NCBI GenBank assembly: GCA_947683425.1
Contig: CANTUQ010000004.1
Location: 10,888,001 to 10,952,000, forward strand
Reading direction: 5' to 3'
Source of the DNA: Excoecaria cochinchinensis
Lineage: Eukaryota; Streptophyta; Magnoliopsida; Malpighiales; Euphorbiaceae
Length of the DNA: 64,000 nt
Within the stretch, counting starts at the first letter, position 1. Every line of letters begins with the position of its first letter. A program made the translations under genes and the position numbers. The notes under the pieces are model-generated. The model had not been told where the DNA came from. It searched no databases and worked only from the letters and a program-made list of their open reading frames with translations. Positions 32,396 through 45,791 of the stretch are shown here, piece by piece.

Positions 32396-35003
32396 TGTCA
32401 CACCCCAAAAGTGGCTTAGTTGGAATTTATAATTTTTAATTGGATATTAAGGGTATTTTGGTAATTTATGCAAATGGATTAAGGACTTAATTGAAGAGTT
32501 ATTTAAAGTATTTAGAGAAAGAATTTTTATTAGTGACCAAGTGGAAATTTGTAAGGGCTTAAAAGAGATTTAATAAGGACCAAATGCAAAAGTCAAGAAA
32601 GATGAGACAAAGGACTTATAGTAGAGTGACATGTGTAATAGTTGGTGGGAGCATTGAATGAGGATTTGAAAGGAGTAGAGAGAGGGAAGGAAGAAATTGT
32701 AGCTTCCCGTGGAAGCCACTTGGTTTTGCCCTCTCCCTTTTCACGTCCTCTCTCTCACTTTCTCATCTCCATTTTCTGCTCTCTCAAGCCTTGCATGTGG
32801 GTGTTCTTCAATCTTTGATGCTTTGAGCTAGGGTTTGAGATTTGAGTTACTACAAAGAGGTAAGTGGCAACAAGTTCTCTGGGTTTTTCTTCTTCTTCTC
32901 CTTCTATGGGTTTGTTGGGTTTTTAAAGGCTATGTTCATGGGTTAATATAGTTATTTGTTTGATTGTTTGCAAGCAACTGAAGAGAAGAGGAAAGATAAA
33001 GGGAAAGGGGAAGGTGGTTGATTGAAGGAAGTGAAAGTTTTGAGCTCCATTTCCAGGTTTGGGAGCTTACTTGGTTATATGTTTGGGAGTTGAATGAAGA
33101 TGCTGTGTTATTCTCACTTTGGATCTTTTTTGAATGCAAATGTTGATGTCATTTGTGGTATTTGTATATGAAGATGCATGAGTAATTATAGGTTGTGTAT
33201 GATATGGAGTTTTGACGGTTTGCATGTGGATTATGAGATAATATACATATATATATGTACATGAACATGAACTGGAATTTCTGGGTTTTGAATCTCTGTA
33301 AATGTTATTTTGATATGTGATAATGTCCTTTGATTGTGTAAAATGATGTGTGATTTGTGTTAGTAAGGTTGTAAATGAGTTTTGGAGGCCAAAAAGGTAA
33401 GTTTTACATGTTTTAGCATGAAAAATGAATTTGGCTAAAGTTGGGTTTTGATTTTTTTCCTTCAATTCCCGTTTTCTGCATTTCTGAGGTTGAGGAAGAC
33501 CGTCTTTGTCGCGAGTGCGACAGAGACTGGCTTTTCCTCCCTCACGTCTTGCATCTCGCTTTGCAGACTGGAAGAGCACGACTCGGGCGATTGAGCACGA
33601 CTCGGACGAGGGAGCTTTGCATCTGATGCTTGTCTCAGTAAGAGGAGCACGAGTTGGCTTATGTAGAGCACAACTCGGCAATTGGAGCACAAGTCGTGCT
33701 CCTCTCAGATGGGCGCACACGAGTCGGAGGGAGACATCTGGCTCGTGTTGGGGAGATCAGGCCGAGCACAAGTCGTGAAGTTTCCTCCGACTCGTGCTGG
33801 ACCTCTTCCTCTCGCTGCTTCTTTGGCTACTGTCGCGATTGCGATTCCTTGTCGCGAGAGCAATAGTAACCCACATGCTTGCTTCCCCTGTTTTCCAAAA
33901 GTGGATTTTAAGCTCTTTTACATGGGGTTTTTCATTACATGACACATGATTGGGTTTAATATGTATTTAATTTGATAATTATATGTTCTTAATTAGATTT
34001 GTACATGATTTATATGTCTTCATCTTGATTAAATACTCAAGTATTCATAAAATAGCATGATTATACTTGATTTATCCTCTATTATATGATAATTATTTTG
34101 GATCATGATTGAGTTGTTATTTGAGCATGGTAGTCATAGTTTGTGGATAGATAAGCGTTTATCCAGGGTCAGGGTGTGAGTGCAGCTGCTATATGTTATT
34201 TGTTACATGCGGGCCCTGTTTGGGTCACATAAGATGTTTGAGGCCTCGGTCTCCGGTATACTTCCGAGTATACATGATTATAAAAAAATATTTTGAGACT
34301 CATGTCTCCATATGCTTGGGATATTGTGTCCTATCAGTATCATTGGTACCCATATCCACTAGTTAGCAAGTAATCAGGCTATTACTTGCGTTTAGTACAT
34401 GAGATTGATATGCGAAGCTATTAATTATATGAAATGAATTTATGTTACATTTATATGTATATGCGTCATGACATGATAAAATGTAATACTTGCATTCGAA
34501 TACAATTGGTTACTTTCCGATATATGCGTATGATGAATACTTGTTATAAGCATGAGTAGTAAATGTTTGTATGCTTTTGTTATTATTAGTATATATATAT
34601 GTTTGTTTCAATTATATGTACATGCATGTGTTGTTCCTCCCCACCAAGCATTATCGCTTAGTACGGGCTCTTTTCCCGTGCAGGTGGCAGGTTCTTTTTG
34701 AAGTTGCACATCTGCAGGACGGCCACTAGAAGTTTAGAATTAAAGTTTATGTCTTCCGCTGTATTTTTTGTTTATGGAGTATGTTTTGGAATGTAATATT
34801 TTTGTAAAGGATTATTTTGAATATGTAAATGTTTATCTTTTACAAATCCCTTTTGTAAAACTATATGGTTATGTATATATGGATTTGTTATCTTTTGGTT
34901 TAATGTTTTTATTTTCTTAATTTATTTGAGTATATGTATACGTTTTTGAGTTTGTGCGCGTGGCGCTCCGGTATCCTTCCAACGGGGGTAACTTGGTGTT
35001 ACA
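32396..35003 (+). mobile_element. Solo LTR J (Ty3/gypsy, chromovirus type) with target duplication CATAC
   Basis: It starts TGTCACACCCC and ends TTGGTGTTACA. CATAC lies directly on both sides (32391-32395 and 35004-35008). There is no internal retroelement sequence, so this is a solo LTR left by LTR-LTR recombination. Landmarks are a pyrimidine-rich block (32730-32790), a GC-rich block of repeated AGCACGACTCGG-like motifs (33575-33800) and CCCCACCAAGCATTATCGC. Reading frames inside are not supported as genes. Confidence 0.93.
33570..33800 (+). repeat. AGCACGACTCGG motif cluster in solo LTR J
   Basis: Six or more copies of (G)AGCAC(G/A)A(C/G)TCGG-like motifs, some inverted (AGTCGTGCT), in a GC-rich island within an A+T-rich LTR. 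It is the likely U3 enhancer-like part, by position only. Confidence 0.6.
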
Positions 35004-35008
35004 CATAC

Positions 35009-36171
35009 GATATGCCCTCGTGATATGCATGCTAAACATGTGCAAAGAATTATGCGTTACATGTATAAAAACATTATGTACATGGGATGTGCGTGAAGGA
35101 TTGCATATGCGAGATATATACAAAGTTCATGCATGTTGGGCATCGTGAAAGGCTATGCACGTGTAAAGTTATGCAAAGAGATATGCAAAATAGTGTACAC
35201 GCGGGATGCACGTAATATGCAAAAATGGATAGACCACATTCTAGGTGGTTAAGGGACTCATTGAGGGTACTGCTCGTACTGTCTGATGCCCCTAGTGATC
35301 TAGAAGAGTATCACCTTGGCTTAGGAATTCTGGCCCATAATCCTTTTAGACAAAACTGTCCCGTGTGCATCTTTGCCCCTCGGTCAACGAGCATACTCCT
35401 TTTGCCCTGAGTCGTACAGCATCTTGCCCCCAGGATTTTGACTCGAGTTCTACATTATGCACTATCTACCTAAAGGGTGGTCATCCGGAGTAATGCTGCC
35501 ATATCACTCCAGGCTTCAAAAGTCATTGTTTTAAAGGTAGTGCGTCCCTTGTGGATTTTCACACTAGCTTTTCTTTGTGGGAAATGCATCATTTTGGGAA
35601 TTTTCACAAGACCCTGTGCCTAATTTTTGCTTGGAATGGACCCAACCCACTCCAGTGGCTTTTATTTATTTCATTTTTTGTAGGACAGACTGTCTATTTC
35701 CAGGTTTTCACCCTGCCCTTTGGCCTAACTTTTGCTTAGAGAGTCAGTTACGGTTTTCATCTTTAACGGCTTTTTTTTAAGGGTAGGAGGAGGATTTGTC
35801 ATATGAAGTGTTGTTATTACTGCCTTGAGACTTGTACTAGCATATGTCTCTATACATGCTACAGGTTTCTCTTAACCATTCAATTGCATGTTTATGCCTA
35901 GCTTATGCATGCATTTCTATCTATATGCATCATATAGCAATAACAATGATCATGATTAGACATCTGATACGAAAACACAAGTTCTATTCAATCTTAACGA
36001 ATAACACCTTAGGTGCATTCGACTCCTGTTATTAATCAGCCCTCTCAGGTTTTCTTGATTGAATTTTCTCTCTCAACCCTTAATTTTTGCCCAGAATGCC
36101 TTTTTTTTATCCTGGCAGGCCGCCCAATTTTAGAAGATCGCCTTTTTTCGGTTTTTGACTCGCTGGGCATT
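35009..36171 (-). other. 3' region of element E1 up to the end of pol
   Basis: No intact gene. On the + strand, 35535-35720 carries GGTAGTGCGTCCC and GGATTTTCACAC modules, the reverse complement of those in A (19431-19535) and B. 36040-36165 carries the CCTTTTTTCGGTTTTTGACT module that in A directly follows integrase (on the other strand). So E1 reaches to just past its integrase, where element F is inserted. A possible antisense exon around 35225-35410 is open for 61 codons but shows no family motif. Confidence 0.6.
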
Positions 36172-39100
36172 TGTACCCCCCTAAAGCTCGATTTAATTAT
36201 TGTTCGTTTTAATCCGGTTAACCTAATTGAATTAGTCAGGTTATTAAATAGACAATTAATTAAAACCGGTAATTTTTTTTTAATAGTACTGTATGTATGA
36301 ATAGTGCCGTATGTGTGAATAGTACCGTACGAATAATAATGTATAAATAGTATTGTATGTATGAATAGACAATTTACTTAAGTCTATTAATAAATATTTA
36401 ATTAATCAATAAACTTAAAAATCTCATTTTTATTCATTATCAACTATACCGATTGACCTATAACTGTCTAAGTTACTATTCATTTAGTGAATTTTCCTTT
36501 AAGTTGGCAACACACATTTTACTTTCCCAATTGTATTAACTTAATTTTTACCAATTATTAGGCATACTAAACACACATAAACTAGTGTAGTTTAGTAGTC
36601 TATTACATACCAAAACCCAAAACAATACCATAAGTCATATACATGCCAAAGTCTTAACATACTTAAATATTCCAAATAATTTCTCTCATACTACTTCCAA
36701 AGTGTGAGGTATGTTCTGCTCCCAAAATCCTACGGAGTACCTACACGCAGTCAAATAAAATTACGCACTGAGCATTAAATATGGCCAGTGGTGATTGCAA
36801 TTCAAGAAATTTCCACTAAAACTAATTTTTCATGCATAAATAATATTTAAAAAATAATAGCATTTAATTATTCATAATTAAACATAATTGATTTAATTAC
36901 CAATTATTCATGCAATATTTTATTTAATTATCTTTAAAACACACAATTAGGCAATTGCACAATTAGCACATAAATAATTTTATTTACCATTTTATCCTTA
37001 ACTTATGGTAATATTTCACTTATGCCCTTAAACTTTTTCAAAATGACGAAAATACCATTAGTTCAATTATACTTCACCAATATTACAGTTATACCATTAG
37101 TTCATTTTTATTTCACTAATATTACTATTATGCCACTAATTTAATTATTTTCACTAATATTACAAACTTGCCATTAATTTACATGCCAAATTATAATTTT
37201 ACCCTCCAATTACCATTTTCATGCCAAATTACATTTTCACCCCTAAAAAGTGGTCAATTCTCATATTTAACCATTTATTTACATTTTTACCCTTATTAAC
37301 CATCCTTAACACACATATGCATAAAATTACTATTTTGCCCTCAAATTTTTTTATATAATTCCATTTATGCCCTTTTTCCACATAAATGTCATTTTAATCA
37401 CATTTTAACTATTTTAATCTCATTTTTACAATTATGCCCCTGTAACACACTGCATACTCTGAATGCAGGATAAACGAGACGTGAACTCCAGAAGTTCATA
37501 GAAATACCAGCGAAGTCTTGTGGGACCACCACTGTCTTTTAATACAGAACAGTACAATTCAGATATTTAGATATTCAGATACAGAGAGGTAGGACCATCA
37601 TTGGCCTACTAAAAAGTGTTACGCCATGCTCACACCCGTGGTCTTATGTCCCTATGGCATGCCAACATATTCTGAACTACACTTGACTACCAGATCACTA
37701 CATAGTGCAATATTATTTTATTTTTCACATTATTAATGTAACATACATATTTTTCATGGTATATCATCATAATATCTTATTCTTTTTCATACCATTTCAT
37801 CATTTCACATGTGATGATCATCATTACACCATCACATGCCATGTAAACTCATTATTTCATCATGGTACACGTATATATACATACATATATACGGCCCACA
37901 TACTAATTTATTTACATTAATTCTTTTTATCAATTTTATCATTTATTTAGGCCATTTACATGTCGCATAACATCACCATACCATCAATTTCCATAAAAAC
38001 ACATCAAAATCATGACTTTACACATGATATACATTCGGCCATACATACATCACATACCTCATTATGTTTTCACATGCTCTAACACATGTCATTCATTAGT
38101 TCACATGCCAAATACCACAGATCCATCATAAACATGCATAAAACATCATGAAAATCATATGATTCACATTCGGCCAAAGAAGGAATTTTTGACACAAAAT
38201 TTATTTCTTCAATTTAATCATCCATACCATCATTTTTAACATCCCTAAGCATGAATATCATGTTAATTTCAATTAAACATGCCTAAATAACATACTTTAT
38301 TCACAAACATAACATAAATCCATGCTTTTACCATTGAAATAATTGGAATTTACAATCACAAACCTCAAATCCTTGAAATACACTTCTCAATTATCCTTTT
38401 CCTTGCCCTTAGCTTGATTAGAGGTTCCTTCACCTAGTGGACATAATTATGTCCAAACACAAAAATTAAGATTTCATCAAAACCAAATTTCCTTTCATCA
38501 AATAAATTTAATAAACCTCTTATTCACATCCTATATTACCTTTAGGAACCTTAAAACTAAATTAAAAACACTTTAATCTCTTACCTCAATTTTACACCCA
38601 ACTTTTAAGTCTAGATTTCACGCACTTTTACACCTTCAAATGAAATTCTAAACCACCAATGGATTCTAGATGAGCTGAATTATGTTAGAGAGGTTTGATT
38701 TTGAGGTGAATTGAAGGAAAAATGAAAGAAAAATGGTGAAGAAAAGAGGAGGAAGAATTCGGCCAAAGAGAGAGGAAGAGGGAGGCCGAAATAAAAGGGA
38801 ATCCAAGAAATTTTCAGATTTTTGGGTGCTTTTGTATGGGTCCAATTGAACCCAACCAGGTCCAACCAAAGTGGTTGAGCCCATTTGGTCCGATTTTCAG
38901 TTTTCGGGTCATTTTCCACTGTTTTGGTTTAATTGAATGATACTAAATTCATTTTCACTCCCAACCAATTCCATCATTCTTAGAATATTAAAATTAGTCT
39001 CCTTGAAAAATTTCAATTCAATCGGAATCCATTTGGGGTTCGGTTCACTGAAACCGGTCTAATTTGGTTTAATTCGGTTTTGCCGTAAAATACAATCCTA

Positions 39101-39863
39101 GTTCTATCAAAAAATTTTAAAAATCATTCTCAGCCTTTAATCCTTTTATAGTAGACCCTTTTATCCACTCTAAACATTTATAAAAATTCGGTCAAGATTT
39201 AGTCAAACTTTGGTTCAACCGAACCGAACTAGAGGAAAGTTCAGACTAACTTTCGGGAGCCTATATGACCTCGTTTTTACACCAGATTATACCATTTTCC
39301 TCCATTTAACATCCTCTTTCTAATGGTGAAACAAAATATTTTCAGGTACTATTCACCTTGAAGTCAATATTTGTGGGCCCTACAGTTACTATTTATGGGA
39401 CCCGCAGTTACTATTCATCGAACCATTCAAAGACGTTGTCACTATTCATGGGAACCAGTCAATGATGATATTACTATTCATGAGACACAGTTAAAGATAA
39501 TATTACTATTCGTTATCCCACAGTTACTATTCATCATAATAACATTGTTGATGTCATCGCTGATGTCATCATGATGTCATTGATGATGTCACTGCTCATG
39601 GTCCCACATTTACTATTTAGTAGGCCCCACCTGGCCCCACTTTTACTATTCAGTGGAGTAAATATTTTTTTTACTATTTCGGTCATACCGAACTCGTTTG
39701 ACCTCCGATTGACCTAAACTTTGCGCCTATGGACTCATATTGACGAGCTCTATCCAATGGTCCAATAAAATATTTTTCGATTCGGGAAAGTACTATTAAC
39801 CCTAAAAACACTATTCACTCTTAAAATACTATTTACAACTAACCCGGTATTAGGGCTGTTACA
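36172..39863 (-). repeat. 3' LTR of element F
   Basis: On the minus strand it starts TGTAACAGCCCTAATACCGG at 39863 and ends GGGGGGTACA at 36172, about 3.7 kb. 37440-37700 has ATAAACGAGACGTGAAC, also found in LTR H at 59900, so F and H are related. Multiple TTACTATTCA repeats lie at 39380-39670. No gene. Confidence 0.88.
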
Positions 39864-39879
39864 ATCTCCCCTACCAATT

Positions 39880-41169
39880 ACAAATTTCATGCTCAAAATT
39901 TACCTGAACTGAAGAGCTGGGGATACTGTTGCCTCATAGTCTCTTCTGGTTCCCACCTCCTCGATATTGTGGTGATTCCAGAGAATCTTCACCAGTGGGA
40001 TCTATTTGTTTCTGAGCTGCTTCGCTTCTCTAGCCAGGATCTTCACTGGATACTCCTCGTAATTTATGTCTGGCTGAACTCGAACTTCTTCAGGCTTGAT
40101 TACATGACTAGGGTCTGAACGGTACCTTCAAAGCATAGAGACGTGGAAGACATCATGGATCTTCTCTAACTCTTGTGGAAGCTTCAGTTTGTAAGCTACT
40201 GGTCCAATCCGCTGAAGAATTTCATAAGGGCTAATGAATCTCGGACTCAGCTTGCCTTTCTTCCAAATCTCAGGACCTTTTTTCATGGAGAAACTTTTAG
40301 AAATACTTTATCTTCCACTTGAAACTCTATATCTTTCCTCTTCAGATCTGCATAAGACTTTTGTCGATCCATGGCTTCTTTGAGTCTGTCTTTAATCACT
40401 CGAACCTTTTCTTCAGTTTCTCAAATCAGATCTGACCCCACAATCTTGTTCTCACTGAGCTCTGTCCAACAAAGAGGAGTTCTACACTTTCTACCATACA
40501 AAACTTCATAAGGAGCAATCTTGATACTGGTCTGATAACTATTGTTGTAAGCGAATTCTGCTAAAGGCAAGTACCTCTCCTAACGGTTACCAAACTCAAG
40601 TATACAACATCTCAATATATCTTCTAGAATCTGAATTACATGTTCAAATTGACCATCAGTCTAAGGATAGAAAGTTGTGCTGAAATGTAATCTAGTTCCC
40701 ATAGCTTCCTGAAGTCTCTTCCAAAACTGAGAAGTGAATCTCAGATCACGGTCTGAAATGATGGAGGATGGAACCCCATGTAGTCTTACAATCTCACTAA
40801 TATACAACTCTGCCAGCTTGGATAATGAATAATCCATTCTGATAGGCAGGAAATGAGCTGATTTAGTGAGTCAATCAACAATCACCCAAACTGCATCATG
40901 TTTCTTTATTGTGAGAGGAAACCCTGACACAAAATCCATGGTTACCCTATCGCATTTCCATTCAGGGATGACAATAGGTTGAAGCAAACCTGAAGGAACT
41001 TGATGTTCTACTTGACTTGCTGACAAATCAGACACTTACCCACAAATTCTATCACATCACGTTTCATGCCTGGCCACCAATAGAGCAATTTCCAAATCCT
41101 GATACATCTTGTTGCAACCAGGATGCATGGCGAAGCTGTTGTGATAAGCTTCTGACAGAATATTCTTTC
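39880..41169 (-). pseudogene. INT: Integrase with C-terminal chromodomain of element F (broken)
   Basis: Minus-strand translation gives HPGCNKMYQDL (zinc module), PEWKCDRVTMDFVSGFP (first Asp), IISDRDLRFTSQFWK (second Asp) and TDGQFEHVIQIL (Glu, with F in place of the usual S). [28 protein letters not shown] and VFHVSML follow, and the tail PVKILAREAKQLRNK with WEPEETM is a chromodomain. Chromodomain integrases are thought to direct insertion to particular chromatin. Several stops and a frame break near the end make it non-functional. Confidence 0.9.
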
Positions 41170-42885
41170 TCAAATCAGCTTGATCAGGAAAGCACAATCT
41201 CTGTTTGTAATATAGCCCACCATCTGAACCAATGAATAATCACTGACATGGCCATCTTTCACCTGAGACATAATGGTGGACAACCGATCATCCTGCTTCT
41301 GAGCATCTTTCACTTGCTGGAGAAAATCTAGCTTAACTTGCATTTCTGCAATCAAAGCTCCATCATCTGATAAGTCCAAATTAACATTCATAGCCCATAG
41401 AGAAGCCATGAACTTCCTACTGAGAGCATCAGCTACAATATTAGCTTTACCAGGATGATAGTCAATGAAGAACTCATAGTCTTTGATCAACTCAAGCCAA
41501 CGTCTCTGTCTCAAGTTAAGCTCCTTCTGAGTAAGCAAATACTTAAGACTCTTGTGATTAGTATAGATATAGCATTTCTCACTATAGAGATAATGTCTCC
41601 AGATCTTCAATGCAAATACAATAGCTGCCTACTCAAGATCATGAGTAGGGTAATTCTTCTCATGAGTCTTAAGTTGTCGGGAGGCATAAGCAATCACCTT
41701 GCCTTCCTGCATTAATACACAACCTAAACCATTTCTGGAAGCATCACTGAAGACTACAAAGTCCTTATCAGATTCAGGTTGCACTAACACTGGAGCTTCA
41801 GTCAGCATACACTTAAGCTTCTCAAAGCTCTCTTGACATTTATCTGACCATTCAAACTTGACATTCTTTTGCAATAACTTGGTTAAAGGAGCTGCAATCG
41901 AAGAGAAACCCTTCACGAACCTTCTGTAATAACTGGCCAAGCCAAGAAAACTCCTAACCTCGGTAACACTCTTGGGTGTCTTCCACAAAAGGATCGCTTC
42001 AATCTTTTTAAGATCAACTTTAATACCATCTGTTGATACTACATGAACTAAAAATGATACCTCATTTAGCCAGAATTCACATTTACTGAATTTGGCATAA
42101 AGCTGCTTATCTCTCAGAGTCTATAAAATAATCCTCAAATGCTCATCATGCTCTTATGGAGTCTTTGAATACACCAAAATATCATCAATAAAAACAACCA
42201 CAAACTGGTCCAAGTAAGGGTGGAAAACCCTATTCATCAGATCCATAAAAGCTGCAGGAGCATTTGTCAATCCAAAAGGCATGACCATGAACTCATAATG
42301 ACTATACCTTATGCGAAAAGCTGTCTTAGGCACATCTGACTCTTTAATCTTTAGCTGATGGTAGCCAGAGCTTAAGTCAATCTTGGAAAACACGATCGCA
42401 CCTTTCAACTGATCAAACAAGTCATCAATTCGAGGTAGTGGATACTTGTTCTTTATGGTGACTTTATTCAACTGTTTGTAGTCGATACACAACAGAAGTG
42501 ATCCATCCTTCTTTTTCATAAAGAGGACTGGAGCTCCCCAAGGTGAAACACTCGGTCGGATGAAGCCTTTTTCAAGCAATTATTGCAACTGGATCCTCAA
42601 TTCTCTTAGTTCCATGGGTGCCATTCTGTAAGGAGCAATAGAGATAGGTGCAGTACCAGGTACTAAATCAATAGTAAACTCTAACTCTCTATCAGGTGGC
42701 AGACCTGGAAGTTCTTCAGGAAAAATATCCTGAAACTCCCGAACAGTGAGCACATCTGAAGCCTTAAGTTCATCCTTTTTAGTCTCCATTGCATAGCAGA
42801 AGTAGGCAACACACCCTTTTCTTATAAGTCTCTTAGCTACAATAGCTAAAATCATATCAAAAAGAAAATTTGATCTTTCACCCAC
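41170..42885 (-). pseudogene. RT-RH: Reverse transcriptase and RNase H of element F (broken)
   Basis: Minus strand. RT shows [62 protein letters not shown] and the catalytic [12 protein letters not shown]. The thumb has [15 protein letters not shown]. RNase H has [33 protein letters not shown] and [20 protein letters not shown], then [16 protein letters not shown]. Most blocks are in one frame, separated by stops at about 42580, 42152, 41629 and a few others. Confidence 0.93.
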
Positions 42886-42996
42886 AATGACAATCTCCTG
42901 ATCGTCTGCAGTTCTTAAAGTTACTCTCTTCCTCTTACATTCAACAGTGGCCCAGTAAGTGGATAACTAGTCCATACCAAAAATCACATCAAACTC

Positions 42997-43250
42997 TCAG
43001 AACGGGAGGTCAATCAAATTGGTATAAACCTTGTTCACTACTACACTATGCCCCAAAGGATTACTCACTAAGATATCCTGGTCTAATTGACTATCATGAA
43101 ACCCTTTATCCCGAGCAACCGTAGTACTAATATAGGAATGCGTAGAACCAGGATCAATCAAAGAAAAAACTGAATGAGAGAGCAATGAGAATTTACCAAC
43201 AATGACGTCTGGAGCATCATCCTGCTCACAGGCTCTAATAACATATGCAT
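42997..43250 (-). pseudogene. pro: Protease of element F (fragment)
   Basis: Minus strand. VFSLIDPGSTHSYISTTVA is the aspartic protease active site in the DPGS form common in Tekay/Del-type chromoviruses, followed by LVSNPLGHSVVVNKVY. It is cut by a stop after LIDLPF. It is in frame with RT downstream. Confidence 0.85.
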
Positions 43251-44439
43251 GTCCAGCGTATGACCCTGGCGTGGCCGTACTGAGGGGCCTGAAACTGCTT
43301 ATGGAGGAATTGCTCCCCTACCACGTCCTCTCTGAGGGGCTGACTCTCCACCCAAAGCTAGTGATGCTGTAGTGGACTGCTAGGCCTCAGAACAATCTCT
43401 GATCTGATGTTCCCGAGACCCACATCTGAAACAAGCCCTGTTCATATATCTACACTCGCCCGGATGAAACTTCTTACAATAAGGGCACTATGGAAGTGGA
43501 TCTCGTACTCTACTCCTAGGTGCACTAGCTACTGATGTGACTGGGGCACTTCTGCCGACTAGGTTCCTTTGGGTGATAGTAGGGGCTGCTGATGCACGGC
43601 CCTGAGACTGAGGAGGCCCTCTAAACTTCTTAATCTGACCAGCTGCACCAAAAAACTGACCCGGTTTCCTCTTTTGTTTTAAATGGGACTGTCTATCAGC
43701 CTCCTCTAACATAATCGCTGAGAGCTGCTTCAACCAAGGACCTCATATCCATATGTCTCTGAGAACCCAAAGCCAATTTCATGTTATTATGCAGAACTCT
43801 TTCAAATCAGTGGCATAACTTCTGCTCAGTCATGGACTCATCATCTAGATAGGCACTAAGTCGCTCGAACTATCTCTCGTACTCAGCAACTGACTTACTT
43901 TGCTGTCTGTGCCTCCACAAGGCATCTTGCATAGTAGATTTATACTTAGACCAGATGTATTTCTTCTCAAACTGAGTCTGGAAAAACCCCCATGTAACCT
44001 AATCAGCTGGAGTGTGTTTACGGACTAAACTCCACCAAGTGTAAGCAGGACCCTGAAGCAAAGCCATTGCTCCCTGAAGCATCTCATCTGGCAGACTCTG
44101 AGTGGTCTCAAACATACGCTTGAGCTTAAACAACCACTCCGCTGCCTGAACCGGAGTCAAAGGATCACAACCATAAAAATCCTCCGCTCCCAATCTCTTA
44201 ATCTGTTCCAAAATAGGACTTCACATCGGTGGAGCTAACTGCTGTTAAGGACCCCGAAGCTGCTGCTAAGATTGCATAAACTGATAGAAATTTGCCATCA
44301 TGTTCATAAACTCAAGCTGCTACTGAGGAGGAGGAACAATCGGCGGAGTAACCTGATGCCGAGGCGACCTCGATCGACTAATACTAACAGATGCGGCACT
44401 CTCCACATCACTATCACGGCGACTTTCATCTGAAGCCAT
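43251..44439 (-). pseudogene. gag: gag of element F (broken)
   Basis: Starts at the ATG at 44439 (MASDESRRDSDVESAA). The gag domain has WLFKLKRMFETT, MALLQGPAYTWWSLV and FFQTQFEKKYI. The nucleocapsid part has FHPGEC and CFRCGSREHQIRDC, a CCHC knuckle. Many stops lie in the first third, and the segment 43733-43488 is in another frame, so at least two frameshifts are present. Confidence 0.88.
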
Positions 44440-44572
44440 ACTCGCGATCTAACATAAGGAGCAAGCATACATTAGCCTCACATAACTATACTGTCCAAAA
44501 ATTTATTGGCATGTACATGTACTTATACTATTCCCATTGACCCACACCGATCTTAGAACCACCTAAACCGAA

Positions 44573-44584
44573 GCTTTGATACCA
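44573..44584 (-). other. Primer binding site of element F (tRNA-Met type)
   Basis: The minus strand reads TGGTATCAAAGC, one base off the TGGTATCAGAGC typical of initiator tRNA-Met priming. It lies six bases inside the 5' LTR end. Confidence 0.88.
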
Positions 44585-44590
44585 ATACTT

Positions 44591-45791
44591 TGAGCGCCCT
44601 AAAGCCCGATTTAATAACTGTTCATTTTAATCCGGTTAACCTAATTGAATTAGTCAGGTTATTAAATTGACAATTAATTAAAATCGGTAAACATTATTTT
44701 TTTGAATAGTACCGTATGTATGAATAGTGGCGTATGTGTGAATAGTACCGTATGAATAGTAATGTATAAATAGTATTGTATGTATGAATAGACAATTTAC
44801 TTAAGTCTATTAATAAATATTTAATTAATCAATAAACTTAAAAATCCCATTTTTATTCATTATCAATTATACCGATTGACCTATAACTGTCTAAGTTACT
44901 ATTCATTTAGTCAGTTTTCCTTTAAGTTGGAAACACACATTTTACTTTCCCAATTGTATTAACTTAATTTCTACCAATTATTAGTCATACAAAACACACA
45001 TAAACTAGTGAAGTTTAGTAATCTGTTACAGACCAAAACCCAAACAATACCATAAGTCATAAACATGCCAAAGTCTTAACATACTTAAATATTCCAAATA
45101 ATTTCTCTCATACCACTTCCAAAGTGTGAGGTATGCTCTGCTTCCAAAATCTTACGGAGTACCTACACGCAGTCAAATAAAACTACCAACCGAGCATTAA
45201 ATATGCCTAGTGGTGATTGCAATGCCAGAAATTTCCACTAAAACTATTTTTTCATGCATAAATAATATTTAACAAATAATAGCATTTAATTATTCATAAT
45301 TAAACATAATTGATTTAATTACCAATTATTCATGCAATATTTTATTTAATTATCTTTAAAACACACAATTAGTCAATTACACAATTAACACATAAATAAT
45401 CTTATTTACCATTTTATCCTTAACTTATGGTAATATTTCACTTATACCCTTAAACTTTTTAAAATGACGAAAATGCCATTAGTTCAATTATACTTCACCA
45501 ATATTACAATTATGCCATTAGTTCATTTTAATTTCACTAATATTACCATTATGCTATTAATTTAATTATTTTCACTAATATTACAATCTTGCCATTAATT
45601 TATATGCCAAATTATAACTTTACCCTCCAATTACCATTTTCATGCCAAATTACATTTTCACCCCTAAAAAGTGGCCAATTTTAATATTTAATCATTTATT
45701 TACATTTTTACCCTTGTTAATCATCCTTAACACACATATGCACAAAATTACTATTTTGCGCTCAAACTTTTTATATAATTCCATTTATGCC
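44591..45791 (-). repeat. 5' LTR of element F, 3'-terminal third
   Basis: It aligns with 36172-37385, starting TG(A/T)(G/A)C-CCCTAAAG on the + strand. It stops at TTTATGCC/TGTAGACAC, where C begins. The remaining ~2.5 kb expected on the far side of C are not seen. Confidence 0.88.

Larger units (their letters stand above)
36172..45791 (-). mobile_element. Element F: minus-strand chromovirus (Ty3/gypsy, Tekay/Del-like), 5' LTR cut by element C
   Basis: Similar sequences at 36172-37385 and 44591-45791 are corresponding parts of its two LTRs. Between them, on the minus strand, are a primer site for initiator tRNA-Met, gag, protease, RT, RNase H, integrase and a chromodomain, then the purine tract AATTGGTAGGGGAGAT before the 3' LTR. 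DPGSTHSYIS in the protease and LTRs of about 3.7 kb suggest the Tekay/Del clade. The left flank is GCATT (36167-36171). The right end is not visible because C interrupts the 5' LTR and the rest is not recovered. Confidence 0.92.

Noticed and set aside
32396..35003. Candidate host gene (CT-rich block and several ORFs)
   Set aside because: LTR ends TG...CA and a 5-bp duplication define the whole stretch as a solo LTR. The ORFs are short and on both strands.
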